Assembly: GCA_904502225.1 (NCBI GenBank)
Contig: CAJGDO010000008.1
Location: forward strand, 1 to 48,357
Length of the DNA stretch: 48,357 nucleotides
Origin: an uncultured Clostridia bacterium
GTDB lineage: Bacteria; Bacillota; Clostridia; Christensenellales; Borkfalkiaceae
Direction of reading: 5' to 3'
Part shown: positions 24,448-33,453 of the stretch, piece by piece
How positions within the stretch are numbered: position 1 is the stretch's first letter
Layout: each line of letters begins with the position of its first letter
The notes under the pieces: model-generated
What the model was told of the DNA's origin: nothing
What the model saw: the letters and a program-made list of their open reading frames with translations, nothing else
Databases searched by the model: none
Translations under genes and position numbers: made by a program

Positions 24448-25758
24448 ATGAATAAAAAGTCAATAAAAGACGTACAAGTAAAAGGCAAAAAATGTCTTGT
24501 TAGAGTTGATTTTAACGTTCCAATGAAAGATGGCGTTATTACCGATGAAACGAGAATTAACGGTGCACTTCCAACAATTAAATATTTGATTGAACAAGGT
24601 GCAAAGGTAATCTTATGTTCACACATGGGCAAGCCACACAACATTTTCACACCTGGTTTTTCACTAACCAAAAAAGAAAAGAAGGCTGTTGAAGCACTCC
24701 CAGAAAACGAAAGAGAAAGTGCAAAGGCTGAATACTTAAAGAAAGCACTTAAAGATAAAGAAAAATTCACTCTTCGCCCTGTTGCAGAAAAACTTTCTGA
24801 AAAACTTGGTCAAAAAGTTGTTTTTGCAGAAGACGTTGTTGGTGAAAGTGCTGATAAAGCAGTTGCAAACATTAAAGATGGCGAAGTTGTGCTTTTAGAA
24901 AACACCCGTTTTGAACAAGGTGAAGAAAAGAGAGACGAGGCATTATGTAAAAAACTTGCATCTTACTGCGATATTTACGTAAACGATGCTTTCGGAACAG
25001 CACACCGTTCACACGCAACAACTGCTGCTATTGCTGAATATGGCTTTGTTGACACTGCAGTTTGCGGTTTCTTAATTGAAAAAGAACTTTCAGTTATGGC
25101 TGACGCTTTAGAAAACCCTGTTCGCCCTTTCGTTGCTATTTTAGGCGGTGCAAAGGTTGCAGATAAACTTAAAGTTATTTCTAACCTTTTAGAAAAATGC
25201 GATACACTCATTATCGGTGGCGGTATGGCTTACACGTTCTTAAAGGCAAAGGGTTATGAAGTTGGAACTTCACTTGTTGATGATGAACAAATTGAATACT
25301 GCAACCAAATGATGCAAAAGGCAAAAGACTTAAATAAAACGTTGCTTTTACCTATTGATGCTAAAACGACAAAGGATTTCCCAAATCCTATCGATGCAAA
25401 GGTTGACGTTGTTGAATATTCAATTGAAAACATCCCAGCAACAGTTATGGGCCTTGATATTGGCTCAAAGACAGCAGAACTTTATGCAGATGCTGTTAAG
25501 AGTGCAAAGACTGTTATTTGGAACGGACCTATGGGCGTGTTCGAAAACCCAATTTTCGCACAAGGCACGATTGCAGTTGCAAAGGCTCTTGCAGAAGCAG
25601 ACGGCACAACCATTATCGGTGGTGGCGATTCAGCAGCGGCTGTCACAACGCTTGGCTTTGCTGATAAGATGAGCCATATTTCAACCGGTGGCGGTGCTTC
25701 ATTAGAATTGTTTGAAGGTAAGAAATTGCCTGGTATTGAATGCTTAAATAACAAATAA
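24448..25758 (+). CDS. pgk: Phosphoglycerate kinase
   Basis: The 436-residue glycolytic enzyme makes ATP and 3-phosphoglycerate from 1,3-bisphosphoglycerate. The signature RVDFNVPMKDGVITDETRI is at residues 19-37, SHMGKP follows at 58-63, and GGAKVADKL and the C-terminal GGGDSAAAV nucleotide loop are present. It is about 35-40 residues longer than most bacterial enzymes. The extra part is a highly charged Lys/Glu-rich insertion at about residues 74-109 between FSL and PVAEKL of the N-domain. It is first in a pgk-tpiA unit; the ribosome site is AGGAG. Confidence 0.96.
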   Translation: MNKKSIKDVQVKGKKCLVRVDFNVPMKDGVITDETRINGALPTIKYLIEQGAKVILCSHMGKPHNIFTPGFSLTKKEKKAVEALPENERESAKAEYLKKALKDKEKFTLRPVAEKLSEKLGQKVVFAEDVVGESADKAVANIKDGEVVLLENTRFEQGEEKRDEALCKKLASYCDIYVNDAFGTAHRSHATTAAIAEYGFVDTAVCGFLIEKELSVMADALENPVRPFVAILGGAKVADKLKVISNLLEKCDTLIIGGGMAYTFLKAKGYEVGTSLVDDEQIEYCNQMMQKAKDLNKTLLLPIDAKTTKDFPNPIDAKVDVVEYSIENIPATVMGLDIGSKTAELYADAVKSAKTVIWNGPMGVFENPIFAQGTIAVAKALAEADGTTIIGGGDSAAAVTTLGFADKMSHISTGGGASLELFEGKKLPGIECLNNK

Positions 25759-25782
25759 TAAACAAAAAGGAATTTACGGACT

Positions 25783-26529
25783 ATGAGAAAACCTATTATT
25801 GCAGGAAACTGGAAAATGAACAAAACTGCTAAAGAAGCAGTTGAACTTATTAACGAACTTAAACCACTTGTTGCTAAATCAAAACCAGAAGTTGTTGTAT
25901 GTGTTCCATACACCGATTTATGGGTAGTAAAAGAAGCAATCAAAGGAAGCAAGATTAAACTTGGTGCTGAAAACGTTGCTTGGGCAGACAGTGGTGCTTT
26001 TACTGGCGAAATTTCTGCTGAAATGCTAAAAGAAATTGGCGTTGAATACGTAATTATAGGTCACAGCGAAAGAAGACAATACTTTGGCGAAACCGACCAA
26101 ACGGTTAATATGCGTTTGCAACAAGCATTGAAAAACGACTTAAAACCTATCGTTTGTGTGGGAGAAACCTTGACCGAAAGAGAAAAGAACAAGACAAAGA
26201 AAGTTTTAAAGAAACAAGTTTTAGAAGGCTTAAAAGACGTTAGCGATTTTTCTAATATCGTAATCGCTTATGAACCTGTTTGGGCTATCGGCACAGGCAA
26301 AACTGCAACGGCAGAAGATGCAAACAAGACTATCGGCTTTATCAGAAGCCTTGTTAAAAAGACTTGGGGTGCAGAAGTTGCAAAATCACTCCGTATTCAA
26401 TACGGTGGAAGTATGAAACCATCAAACGCAAAAGAACTTATGGCAATGCGTCATATCGATGGTGGCCTTATTGGTGGTGCAGCATTAAAAGCACAAGACT
26501 TTGCAAGCATCGTAAACTACAAAGGCTAA
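25783..26529 (+). CDS. tpiA: Triosephosphate isomerase
   Basis: The 248-residue TIM barrel interconverts dihydroxyacetone phosphate and glyceraldehyde 3-phosphate. NWKMN (Asn9, Lys11), the electrophilic His in IGHSERR, catalytic Glu in AYEPVWAIGTGKTAT, and the phosphate-binding YGGSMKP and GGLIGGAAL loops are all present. It lies 24 bases after pgk in the same unit. Confidence 0.97.
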   Translation: MRKPIIAGNWKMNKTAKEAVELINELKPLVAKSKPEVVVCVPYTDLWVVKEAIKGSKIKLGAENVAWADSGAFTGEISAEMLKEIGVEYVIIGHSERRQYFGETDQTVNMRLQQALKNDLKPIVCVGETLTEREKNKTKKVLKKQVLEGLKDVSDFSNIVIAYEPVWAIGTGKTATAEDANKTIGFIRSLVKKTWGAEVAKSLRIQYGGSMKPSNAKELMAMRHIDGGLIGGAALKAQDFASIVNYKG

Positions 26530-26548
26530 TACAAAAAAATATAAATTA

Positions 26549-26587
26549 AGGCAGATGATTTTTGTAAAATCACCTGTCTTTTTTTTG
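26549..26587 (+). terminator. Terminator after tpiA
   Basis: A 14-bp stem with one mismatch and one G-T pair (AGGCAGATGATTTT against AAAATCACCTGTCT) is followed by a long T-run. Confidence 0.85.
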
Positions 26588-26644
26588 TTTTTTACTAAAA
26601 CGACAATAATAATAGAAAAATTTAACAAATGTTGCTAATTAAAG

Positions 26645-26673
26645 TTGATTTTAATTAAATTTAATTATATAAT
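26645..26673 (+). promoter_or_regulatory. Promoter of gpmI
   Basis: TTGATT (26645-26650), 17 bp, TATAAT (26668-26673). Confidence 0.65.
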
Positions 26674-26704
26674 AATTAGGAAAAAATTTTAAGGAACGAT
26701 AAAT

Positions 26705-28246
26705 ATGAAAACAAGACCAAATTGCATTATAATAATGGACGGATATGGTATAAACTGCCAAAGAGAAGGCAACGCAATCAAATGTGCTAACAGCACCAAC
26801 GTAGATTACTTTATGGATAATTACCCTTGCACGTTAATCGGGGCAAGTGGAATGGACGTTGGGCTTCCAGAAGGTCAAATGGGCAACAGTGAAGTTGGGC
26901 ATTTGAATATGGGTGCAGGCAGAATAGTTTATCAAGAATTAACAAGAATTACCAAGTCGATTAGTGATGGGGATTTCTTTACTAATGAAGAATTTTTAGT
27001 TGCTGTTAAGAATGCCAAAGAAAATGGCAAAAAACTTCACCTTTACGGGCTTTTGTCTGATGGTGGCGTTCACAGTCACATTACCCACTTATATGCATTA
27101 ATTAAGTTTGCAAAAGAACAAGGGCTTGACAACGTTTTTGTTCACTGCTTTTTAGACGGAAGGGACGTTTCGCCAACAAGCGGTGCAGACTTTATTAAAG
27201 GCTTGCAAGCCGAAATGGATAAGTTAAACTTCGGCACGATTGCATCTATTGGCGGAAGATATTACGCAATGGATAGGGATAATCGTTGGGATAGGGTTGA
27301 AAAGGCTTACGATATGATGACTGCGGGCATTGGCGAAAAGACCGAAAATGCAGAAGAGTACGTTAGAAAGTCTTATGAAAACGGCACGACTGACGAATTT
27401 GTTATTCCTGCTTGCGTGGTTAAAAACGGCAAGCCTGTCGGATTGATTGAACAAGGCGATAGCATTATTTTCTTCAACTTCCGTCCTGACAGAGCAAGAC
27501 AAATCACAAGGGCAATGAGTGAAAAAGAGTTTGAAGGCTTTGAAAGAAAAACAGGCTTTTTAAACCCAACATATATTTGCTTTACAAGATATGATGCAAG
27601 TTTTACAAACGTTAAAATTGCGTTTAAGCCACAAGTTTTAACAAACACTTTGGGCGAATATATCGCATCACTTGGATTAAAGCAATTAAGAATTGCCGAA
27701 ACTGAAAAATATGCACACGTAACCTTCTTCTTTAACGGCGGTGTAGAAAAGGCAAACGAAAACGAAGATAGAGAACTTATCGCATCACCAAAAGTTGCAA
27801 CCTACGATTTGCAACCTGAAATGAGTGCTTATGCAGTTGCAGAAAGGGCAATCGAAAAACTTTCAACCAACGAATATGACGTTATGATTCTTAACTTTGC
27901 AAACTGCGACATGGTTGGTCATACTGGTGACTTTAATGCTGCTGTTAAGGCTGTTAAGGTGGTTGACGAGTGCGTTAAAAAAGTTATTGACAAGATTTTA
28001 GACCTTAACGGTGTGGCAATTATCACTGCCGACCACGGTAATGCTGATAAAATGCAAGATGAAGACGGTTCGCCATTTACAGCACACACAACAAACCAAG
28101 TTCCATTTATAATTGTTGGCAACGAAGTTAAGGGAATTAAACTTCGCGATGATGGTATTTTGGCAGACGTTGCACCAACACTTCTTGATTTAATGCAAAC
28201 TGAAATTCCTAAAGAAATGAGTGGGAAAAGTTTAATTATTAAGTAA
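26705..28246 (+). CDS. gpmI: 2,3-bisphosphoglycerate-independent phosphoglycerate mutase
   Basis: The 513-residue Mn-dependent enzyme interconverts 3- and 2-phosphoglycerate. Metal ligand Asp12 in IIMDGYG and nucleophile Ser62 in GNSEVGHLNMGAGR are visible, as are HGSD-type residues of the transferase domain (LYGLLSDGGVHSH, GRDVSPTSG) and the late metal motif ADHGNADKM. Length is standard. It has its own promoter and AAGGA ribosome site, so it is separate from pgk-tpiA although adjacent. Confidence 0.97.
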   Translation: MKTRPNCIIIMDGYGINCQREGNAIKCANSTNVDYFMDNYPCTLIGASGMDVGLPEGQMGNSEVGHLNMGAGRIVYQELTRITKSISDGDFFTNEEFLVAVKNAKENGKKLHLYGLLSDGGVHSHITHLYALIKFAKEQGLDNVFVHCFLDGRDVSPTSGADFIKGLQAEMDKLNFGTIASIGGRYYAMDRDNRWDRVEKAYDMMTAGIGEKTENAEEYVRKSYENGTTDEFVIPACVVKNGKPVGLIEQGDSIIFFNFRPDRARQITRAMSEKEFEGFERKTGFLNPTYICFTRYDASFTNVKIAFKPQVLTNTLGEYIASLGLKQLRIAETEKYAHVTFFFNGGVEKANENEDRELIASPKVATYDLQPEMSAYAVAERAIEKLSTNEYDVMILNFANCDMVGHTGDFNAAVKAVKVVDECVKKVIDKILDLNGVAIITADHGNADKMQDEDGSPFTAHTTNQVPFIIVGNEVKGIKLRDDGILADVAPTLLDLMQTEIPKEMSGKSLIIK

Positions 28247-28282
28247 AAGTTTGCTTTAAGCACTAAAAAGGCTAAAAAATAG

Positions 28283-28311
28283 TTGAAAAAATTGATTTTG
28301 TGTGATATAAT
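28283..28311 (+). promoter_or_regulatory. Promoter of secG
   Basis: TTGAAA (28283-28288), 17 bp, TATAAT (28306-28311). Confidence 0.7.
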
Positions 28312-28355
28312 CAATATCGAAAAATGTTTAAAGTTTTCATTTTGAGGAGATAATT

Positions 28356-28652
28356 ATGGAAATGTTGACAATGCTTATGGTATCTTTTTGGGATATTTGG
28401 CACAATTATATTAAATTTATAGTACTTGGAATTATGGCAATATGTGCATTATTCATCATATTGGTTGTTTTATTCCAACCAGGCAACTCATCTGGCGTAA
28501 GTGCTCTTGGTGGGCAATCCGAAACCTTTTTAAGCAAGAACAAAAGTAAGACTTTTGAACATAAAATGAAGAAATTAACTGTTATTGCAAGCGTTATTTT
28601 TGCAGTTTTATGTATCGGTTTTGCAATTGTTTTCCAATTCGCATTACAATAA
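28356..28652 (+). CDS. secG: Protein translocase subunit SecG
   Basis: A 98-residue membrane protein with two hydrophobic segments (about residues 18-42 and 73-96) around the conserved loop LFQPGNSSGVSALGG. It is the small subunit of the SecYEG channel. Its place before rnr and smpB is the classic Firmicutes order. GAGGAG is the ribosome site. A strong terminator follows, so expression of rnr may depend on read-through or its own promoter. Confidence 0.93.
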   Translation: MEMLTMLMVSFWDIWHNYIKFIVLGIMAICALFIILVVLFQPGNSSGVSALGGQSETFLSKNKSKTFEHKMKKLTVIASVIFAVLCIGFAIVFQFALQ

Positions 28653-28668
28653 AAGGAAAGACCAATTC

Positions 28669-28704
28669 GGGTGGTTCGCTTAAAGAACCACCCTTTTTAT
28701 TTTG
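28669..28704 (+). terminator. Terminator after secG
   Basis: A perfect 9-bp stem, GGGTGGTTC (28669-28677) with GAACCACCC (28685-28693), is followed by TTTTTATTTTG. Confidence 0.92.
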
Positions 28705-28746
28705 TTATAAGTTTTTGTCAATTAAGAAAAACCTTATTTATAGATT

Positions 28747-30651
28747 ATGAAAAGAGATATTATAGAAGGAAGATTACAAGGCAATGAGCGTGGCTATGCC
28801 TTTTTAATACCAACAGACCAAGGTGAAGAAGACTATTTTATTCCGCACTCTGATTTAAGGGGTGCACTTCACGGTGACCTTGTGCTTGCCCAAAAAACAA
28901 GGGGCGAAGGTGCAAGGACGACTGCACGTGTCCTAAAAATTTTAGAGCGTGGGATAAAAGAAGTTGTCGGCACCTATTTTTCGCATAGAACGGGTGGGTT
29001 TGTCGTTCCTGATGAAAGGAAATATTTTAACGACGTGTTCGTGCCATTTTCAGTTGGTTTAAGGGCAAAATCGGGCGACAAAGTTGTTGCAAAAATTACG
29101 TCATACCCAAAAAATAAAAACCCAGAGGGAATAATAACCAAAATTTTAGGTCGCCAATTTGAAAAGAACGCCGAACTTAAATCTATAATTTATTCATACG
29201 ATTTGCCTGAAAAATTCCCTAAACAAGTTAAAGAAAAGGTTAAAGAATATCAAAGTTTTTGTGAAGAAGACGTTAAGGATAGAAAAGATTTTCGCTCGCT
29301 TTTAACAATGACTATTGACGGGGAAGATGCAAGGGATTTTGACGATGCAATTTCCATAGAAAAACTAGAAAACGGAACTTATAAACTTGGCGTTCATATC
29401 GCTGACGTTAGTTTCTACGTTAAGCAGGGCGATGCCGTTGATATTGAGGCGTTTAGTAGGGGAACGAGCGTTTACTTTCCAGAAAGCGTTATCCCAATGC
29501 TACCAGAAAGATTGTGCAACGACCTTTGTTCGCTAAAAGAAGATGAAGATAGGCCAACCCTTTCTTGCGTTATGACTGTTGATAAAACGGGGTCGGTTTT
29601 AGACTATGAAATTTGCCCGTCAGTTATAAAAAGCCGTGCAAGAATGACTTATACAAACGTTCAAAAAATTCTTGATAAAGACCAAAAAACTATAGAGAAA
29701 TATGAGCATTTAACAAGCCAAATTTTTCTTATGGAAGAACTTGCCGACATTTTAACAGGTAAGCGTGAAAAGGATGGAAGTGTTGATTTAGACGTTAAAG
29801 AAAGTGTTATTACAGTTGACAAAAAAGGTGAGATTTTTGTTAGTGCAACCAAAAAAGATAAGGCACACGGTTTAATAGAAGAATTTATGATTCTTGCCAA
29901 CTGCACGGTTGCCGAATATATGTATTTTTTAGAAAAACCTTTCATATATAGAATACACGGCGAGCCAACTGAAGAGCGTTTAGAAAACTTTTACGATTTT
30001 CTTAAAGGTATAGGTGTAAACGCCAAAAGAAAAAAGGAAGGCGTATATCCAAAAGACTTTCAACTAATACTCAAAAATGCTAGAGACAAAGCCACTTTTA
30101 CGCTTATAAATAGGGTAATGCTAAAGACTATGCAAAAGGCAAAATATTCTGCTGTTGACGTTGGGCATTTTGGGCTTTCGTTAAAGCATTATTGTCATTT
30201 CACTTCGCCAATTAGAAGATATCCTGACCTTGTTATTCATAGGATAATTAAAGACTTTTTATCATTGAAAGACAGTCTTGAACAAAAGTATGGCGAGTTT
30301 GTTTTTGAAGCCTCAAAACAAGCGTCAGAAAGGGAAAAAGTTGCAATAGAAGTTGAGCGTGCAGTTGACGATTTTTATAAACTTTTATATATCAGCGGAT
30401 ACGTTGGCGAAGAGTTTGATGGGGTTATAAGTGGCGTGACAAACTTTGGCATTTTCGTTGAACTTGACAACGCTATTGAAGGGCTTGTAAAAATAGAAAA
30501 TTTAGGTAGCCGAAAAAGGCTTATTCTTGATGCTAAAAATTATCTTTTATCGGACGGAAAAACCACTTATAAACTCGGTCAAAAAGTTCGAATTAAGGTG
30601 GCGGGAATAAATATGGGCGATAAAAGGGCAGAGTTTCTTTTATTAGAATAA
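28747..30651 (+). CDS. rnr: Ribonuclease R
   Basis: A 634-residue RNB-family 3'-5' exonuclease that degrades structured RNA and non-stop mRNA in trans-translation. Two cold-shock-like domains lie at the N-terminus (from RGYAFLIP). The RNB core has DGEDARDFDDAIS with the catalytic Asp cluster, and HIADVSFYV, ending in a C-terminal S1 domain (GEEFDGVISGVTNFGIFVEL). The N-terminal helix-turn-helix of typical RNase R (700-800 residues) is absent. No Shine-Dalgarno is seen before the ATG. It is followed by smpB. Confidence 0.95.
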   Translation: MKRDIIEGRLQGNERGYAFLIPTDQGEEDYFIPHSDLRGALHGDLVLAQKTRGEGARTTARVLKILERGIKEVVGTYFSHRTGGFVVPDERKYFNDVFVPFSVGLRAKSGDKVVAKITSYPKNKNPEGIITKILGRQFEKNAELKSIIYSYDLPEKFPKQVKEKVKEYQSFCEEDVKDRKDFRSLLTMTIDGEDARDFDDAISIEKLENGTYKLGVHIADVSFYVKQGDAVDIEAFSRGTSVYFPESVIPMLPERLCNDLCSLKEDEDRPTLSCVMTVDKTGSVLDYEICPSVIKSRARMTYTNVQKILDKDQKTIEKYEHLTSQIFLMEELADILTGKREKDGSVDLDVKESVITVDKKGEIFVSATKKDKAHGLIEEFMILANCTVAEYMYFLEKPFIYRIHGEPTEERLENFYDFLKGIGVNAKRKKEGVYPKDFQLILKNARDKATFTLINRVMLKTMQKAKYSAVDVGHFGLSLKHYCHFTSPIRRYPDLVIHRIIKDFLSLKDSLEQKYGEFVFEASKQASEREKVAIEVERAVDDFYKLLYISGYVGEEFDGVISGVTNFGIFVELDNAIEGLVKIENLGSRKRLILDAKNYLLSDGKTTYKLGQKVRIKVAGINMGDKRAEFLLLE

Positions 30652-30670
30652 AAGAATTGAAGAATAACTC

Positions 30671-30699
30671 TTGCAAAAGATGAAAAAATGTAGTAAAAT
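30671..30699 (+). promoter_or_regulatory. Promoter of smpB
   Basis: TTGCAA (30671-30676), 17 bp, TAAAAT (30694-30699), with the ATG about 20 bases downstream and GAGG in between. Confidence 0.6.
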
Positions 30700-30717
30700 A
30701 ATAAATTAGAGGATAGT

Positions 30718-31173
30718 ATGGACGGAAAGACCATTTGCCTAAATAGGCAAGCCACGCACGAATATTTTATTTTAGAGCGTTATGAAGCGGGAATTGTTTT
30801 AGAAGGGAGCGAAGTTAAGTCGTTAAGGCTTGGCAACGCCAACTTAAAAGACAGTTTTTGCATTATGCAAAATAACGAACTCGTTATTAAAAATATGCAT
30901 ATTGCACTTTACGATAAATCGGGTGCGTTTAACACCAAGGACAGCAAGCGTGATAGAAAATTGTTGCTACATAAAGCCGAGATTTTAAGAATTAACGCAA
31001 AAGTTTCGCAAAAAGGCTTAACGCTTATACCGTTGAAACTATACTTTAAGGACGCACTTATAAAAATGGAATTGGGGCTTTGCCAAGGTAAACACACCTT
31101 TGACAAAAAGCGTTCAATTATGGAAAAAGACTTAAAGAGAGAAAGCGAGCGTCAAATAAAAAATTACAGATAA
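30718..31173 (+). CDS. smpB: SsrA-binding protein SmpB
   Basis: This 151-residue beta-barrel protein binds tmRNA and delivers it to stalled ribosomes. Family marks are NRQATHEYFILERYEAGIVLEGSEVKSLR, NAKVSQKGLTLIPLKLYFK and the basic C-terminal tail KKRSIMEKDLKRESERQIK that mimics codon-anticodon pairing. Its RNA partner ssrA lies 2.3 kb downstream, separated by metY and metA. Confidence 0.96.
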   Translation: MDGKTICLNRQATHEYFILERYEAGIVLEGSEVKSLRLGNANLKDSFCIMQNNELVIKNMHIALYDKSGAFNTKDSKRDRKLLLHKAEILRINAKVSQKGLTLIPLKLYFKDALIKMELGLCQGKHTFDKKRSIMEKDLKRESERQIKNYR

Positions 31174-31193
31174 ACATTTAAGGAGAAACATAA

Positions 31194-32477
31194 ATGAGTA
31201 AAAAGAGAATTGAGACAGTTTGTGTTCAAGGTGGCTATACGCCAAAGAACGGAGAACCAAGACAAATACCTATCTATCAAAGCACGACTTTTAAGTATGA
31301 CACCAGCGAAGATATGGGCAAGTTGTTTGACTTGGAGGCAAGCGGATATTTTTATACAAGACTTCAAAACCCAACAAACGATTTAGTTGCGGCAAAACTT
31401 TGTGAACTTGAAGGTGGTTCAGCAGCAATGCTAACTTCTTCTGGTCAAGCAGCAAACTTCTATTCAATCTTTAATATTGCAAACTGTGGTGACCACGTTA
31501 TTTCAAGTTCGGCAATTTATGGTGGAACGTTCAATCTTTTTGCCGTTACGATGAAGAAAATGGGCATTGACTTTACTTTTATTTCTCCTGATTCAACAGA
31601 AGAAGAAATTGAAAAGGCGTTTAGACCAAACACAAAAGCAGTTTTTGGCGAAACTATTGCTAACCCTGCTTGTTCGGTTTTAGATATTGAACTCTTTGCA
31701 AAAGTTGCACATAAACACGGCGTTCCATTTATTATTGACAACACCTTTGCAACACCTGTAAACTGCCGTCCTATCGAGTGGGGTGCAGACATTGTCACTC
31801 ACTCAACAACTAAATACATAGACGGTCACGGCGTTTCAGTTGGCGGTGCAATCATTGATGCTGGTAAGTTTGACTGGATGGCTCATAAGGATAAATACCC
31901 AGGCTTATGCACACCAGACGACAGCTACCACGGAATTGTTTATGCTGAAAAGTTTGGCAAAGAAGGTGCATTTATCACCAAAGCAACCGCTCAACTTATG
32001 AGAGATTTTGGCTCAATTCAATCGCCACAACACGCTTTTTACATTAACTTGGGCTTGGAAAGTTTGCACGTTAGAATGAAACGTCACTGTGAAAACGCAC
32101 AGAAAGTTGCAGAATTTTTGGAAAGTAGCGATAAAATCGAGTGGGTTAGATATTGTGGACTTAAAAATGACAAATACTATGCACTTGGTCAAAAATATTT
32201 ACCAAACGGCTCTTGCGGGGTAATCAGTTTCTCTGTTAAGGGCGATAGAAAGACTGCTGAAAAGTTTATGAAGAGTTTAAGGGTTGCAGCAATTGAAACA
32301 CACGTTGCCGATGCAAGAACGTGTTGCTTGCACCCAGCAAACGCAACCCATAGACAAATGACAGACGCACAGTTAGAAGCAGCGGGAATTCCGCCAACAC
32401 TTATCAGATATTCTTGCGGTATAGAAAATGCCCAAGATTTAATCGACGATATAAAACAAGCGTTAGACCAAATCTAA
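31194..32477 (+). CDS. metY: O-acetylhomoserine sulfhydrylase
   Basis: This 427-residue PLP enzyme of the Cys/Met metabolism family makes homocysteine (or methionine) from O-acetylhomoserine and sulfide (or methanethiol). ETVCVQGGYTPKNGEPRQIPIYQSTTF at the N-terminus and the long insertion after SVGGAIIDAG are MetY-like. The PLP Lys is in THSTTKYIDGHG. AAGGAG lies before the ATG. metA follows 26 bases on, so the pair forms the direct-sulfhydrylation route. No SAM riboswitch is seen upstream. Confidence 0.94.
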   Translation: MSKKRIETVCVQGGYTPKNGEPRQIPIYQSTTFKYDTSEDMGKLFDLEASGYFYTRLQNPTNDLVAAKLCELEGGSAAMLTSSGQAANFYSIFNIANCGDHVISSSAIYGGTFNLFAVTMKKMGIDFTFISPDSTEEEIEKAFRPNTKAVFGETIANPACSVLDIELFAKVAHKHGVPFIIDNTFATPVNCRPIEWGADIVTHSTTKYIDGHGVSVGGAIIDAGKFDWMAHKDKYPGLCTPDDSYHGIVYAEKFGKEGAFITKATAQLMRDFGSIQSPQHAFYINLGLESLHVRMKRHCENAQKVAEFLESSDKIEWVRYCGLKNDKYYALGQKYLPNGSCGVISFSVKGDRKTAEKFMKSLRVAAIETHVADARTCCLHPANATHRQMTDAQLEAAGIPPTLIRYSCGIENAQDLIDDIKQALDQI

Positions 32478-32503
32478 TTTACTAATTTTTTAGGAGATAG
32501 GAA

Positions 32504-33418
32504 ATGCCTATTATAGTGCCAAAAGATATACCTGCAAGCAAAATTTTGCAGTCGGAGAACATATTTGTTATGAACGAAAAAAGGGCAGAGTCGCAAGATA
32601 TTCGTCCGTTAGAAATTGCCATCGTTAATTTGATGCCAACAAAAATCGTGACAGAAACTCAACTTATGCGTCTTTTGTCCAATTCTCCATTACAAGTTAA
32701 TATTACCTTGGTAAGCACTACTTCATACGTAGGGAAGAACACGCCTGTTGAACATTTAGATAGGTTTTATAAAACTTTTGACGAAGTCAAAAATAGAAAG
32801 TTTGACGGTATGATTATAACGGGTGCACCTGTTGAAGAAATGGAGTTTTCAGAAGTTAAGTATTGGGCTGAACTTGAAGAAATTTTTGAATTTGCCAAAA
32901 ATAGTGTCACCAGCACGTTGTTTATTTGCTGGGGTGCACAAGCGGGCTTGCATTATTATTACGGCATTGAAAAACATTTGTTAGATAAAAAACTTTTCGG
33001 CGTATATAAGCACAAAAAGTTGGTTAGTTATGATAAACTGTTAAAGGGGACTGACGACAGGTTTTTTATGCCACACTCTCGCCACACAACAGTTTATGAA
33101 GAAGATATTAAAAAGTGTAAGGACTTGGTGCTTTTGGCAAGTTCAAAAGAAGCGGGTGCAACCATAATCCGTTCAAAAGACAACAAGTTTATATTTATCA
33201 CAGGTCACGCTGAATATGATAGGGATACCTTGGAAAAAGAGTATTTGCGTGACTTAAACAAGGGTTTACAAATTGACCCACCTGATAATTATTACGTTAG
33301 TGGAAATAAAGGCGAAATAAAAATGAGTTGGTCTTCAACGGCAAACTTAATTTATATGAACTGGTTAAACCACTACGTATATCAATTAACACCATACAAA
33401 ATCAACGAAATTAAATAA
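32504..33418 (+). CDS. metA: Homoserine O-acetyltransferase (MetA type)
   Basis: The 304-residue enzyme activates homoserine for methionine synthesis. The nucleophile is Cys142 in ICWGAQAGLHYYYG, with the His/Glu pair in ITGHAEYD. Residue 111 is Glu (GAPVEEMEF). In this family Glu at 111 is known to select acetyl-CoA and Gly selects succinyl-CoA, so O-acetylhomoserine is the predicted product, matching MetY next door. AGGAG is upstream. The tmRNA gene begins 35 bases after the stop. Confidence 0.94.
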   Translation: MPIIVPKDIPASKILQSENIFVMNEKRAESQDIRPLEIAIVNLMPTKIVTETQLMRLLSNSPLQVNITLVSTTSYVGKNTPVEHLDRFYKTFDEVKNRKFDGMIITGAPVEEMEFSEVKYWAELEEIFEFAKNSVTSTLFICWGAQAGLHYYYGIEKHLLDKKLFGVYKHKKLVSYDKLLKGTDDRFFMPHSRHTTVYEEDIKKCKDLVLLASSKEAGATIIRSKDNKFIFITGHAEYDRDTLEKEYLRDLNKGLQIDPPDNYYVSGNKGEIKMSWSSTANLIYMNWLNHYVYQLTPYKINEIK

Positions 33419-33430
33419 AACAACAAAAAA

Positions 33431-33449
33431 TTGCCGATTTTTTCGGCAA
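33431..33449 (+). other. Short hairpin between metA and ssrA
   Basis: TTGCCGA (33431-33437) pairs with TCGGCAA (33443-33449) around five T. There is no T-run after it, so it is a poor terminator and may be a processing site for tmRNA made from a metA read-through transcript. Confidence 0.5.
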
Positions 33450-33453
33450 ATAT

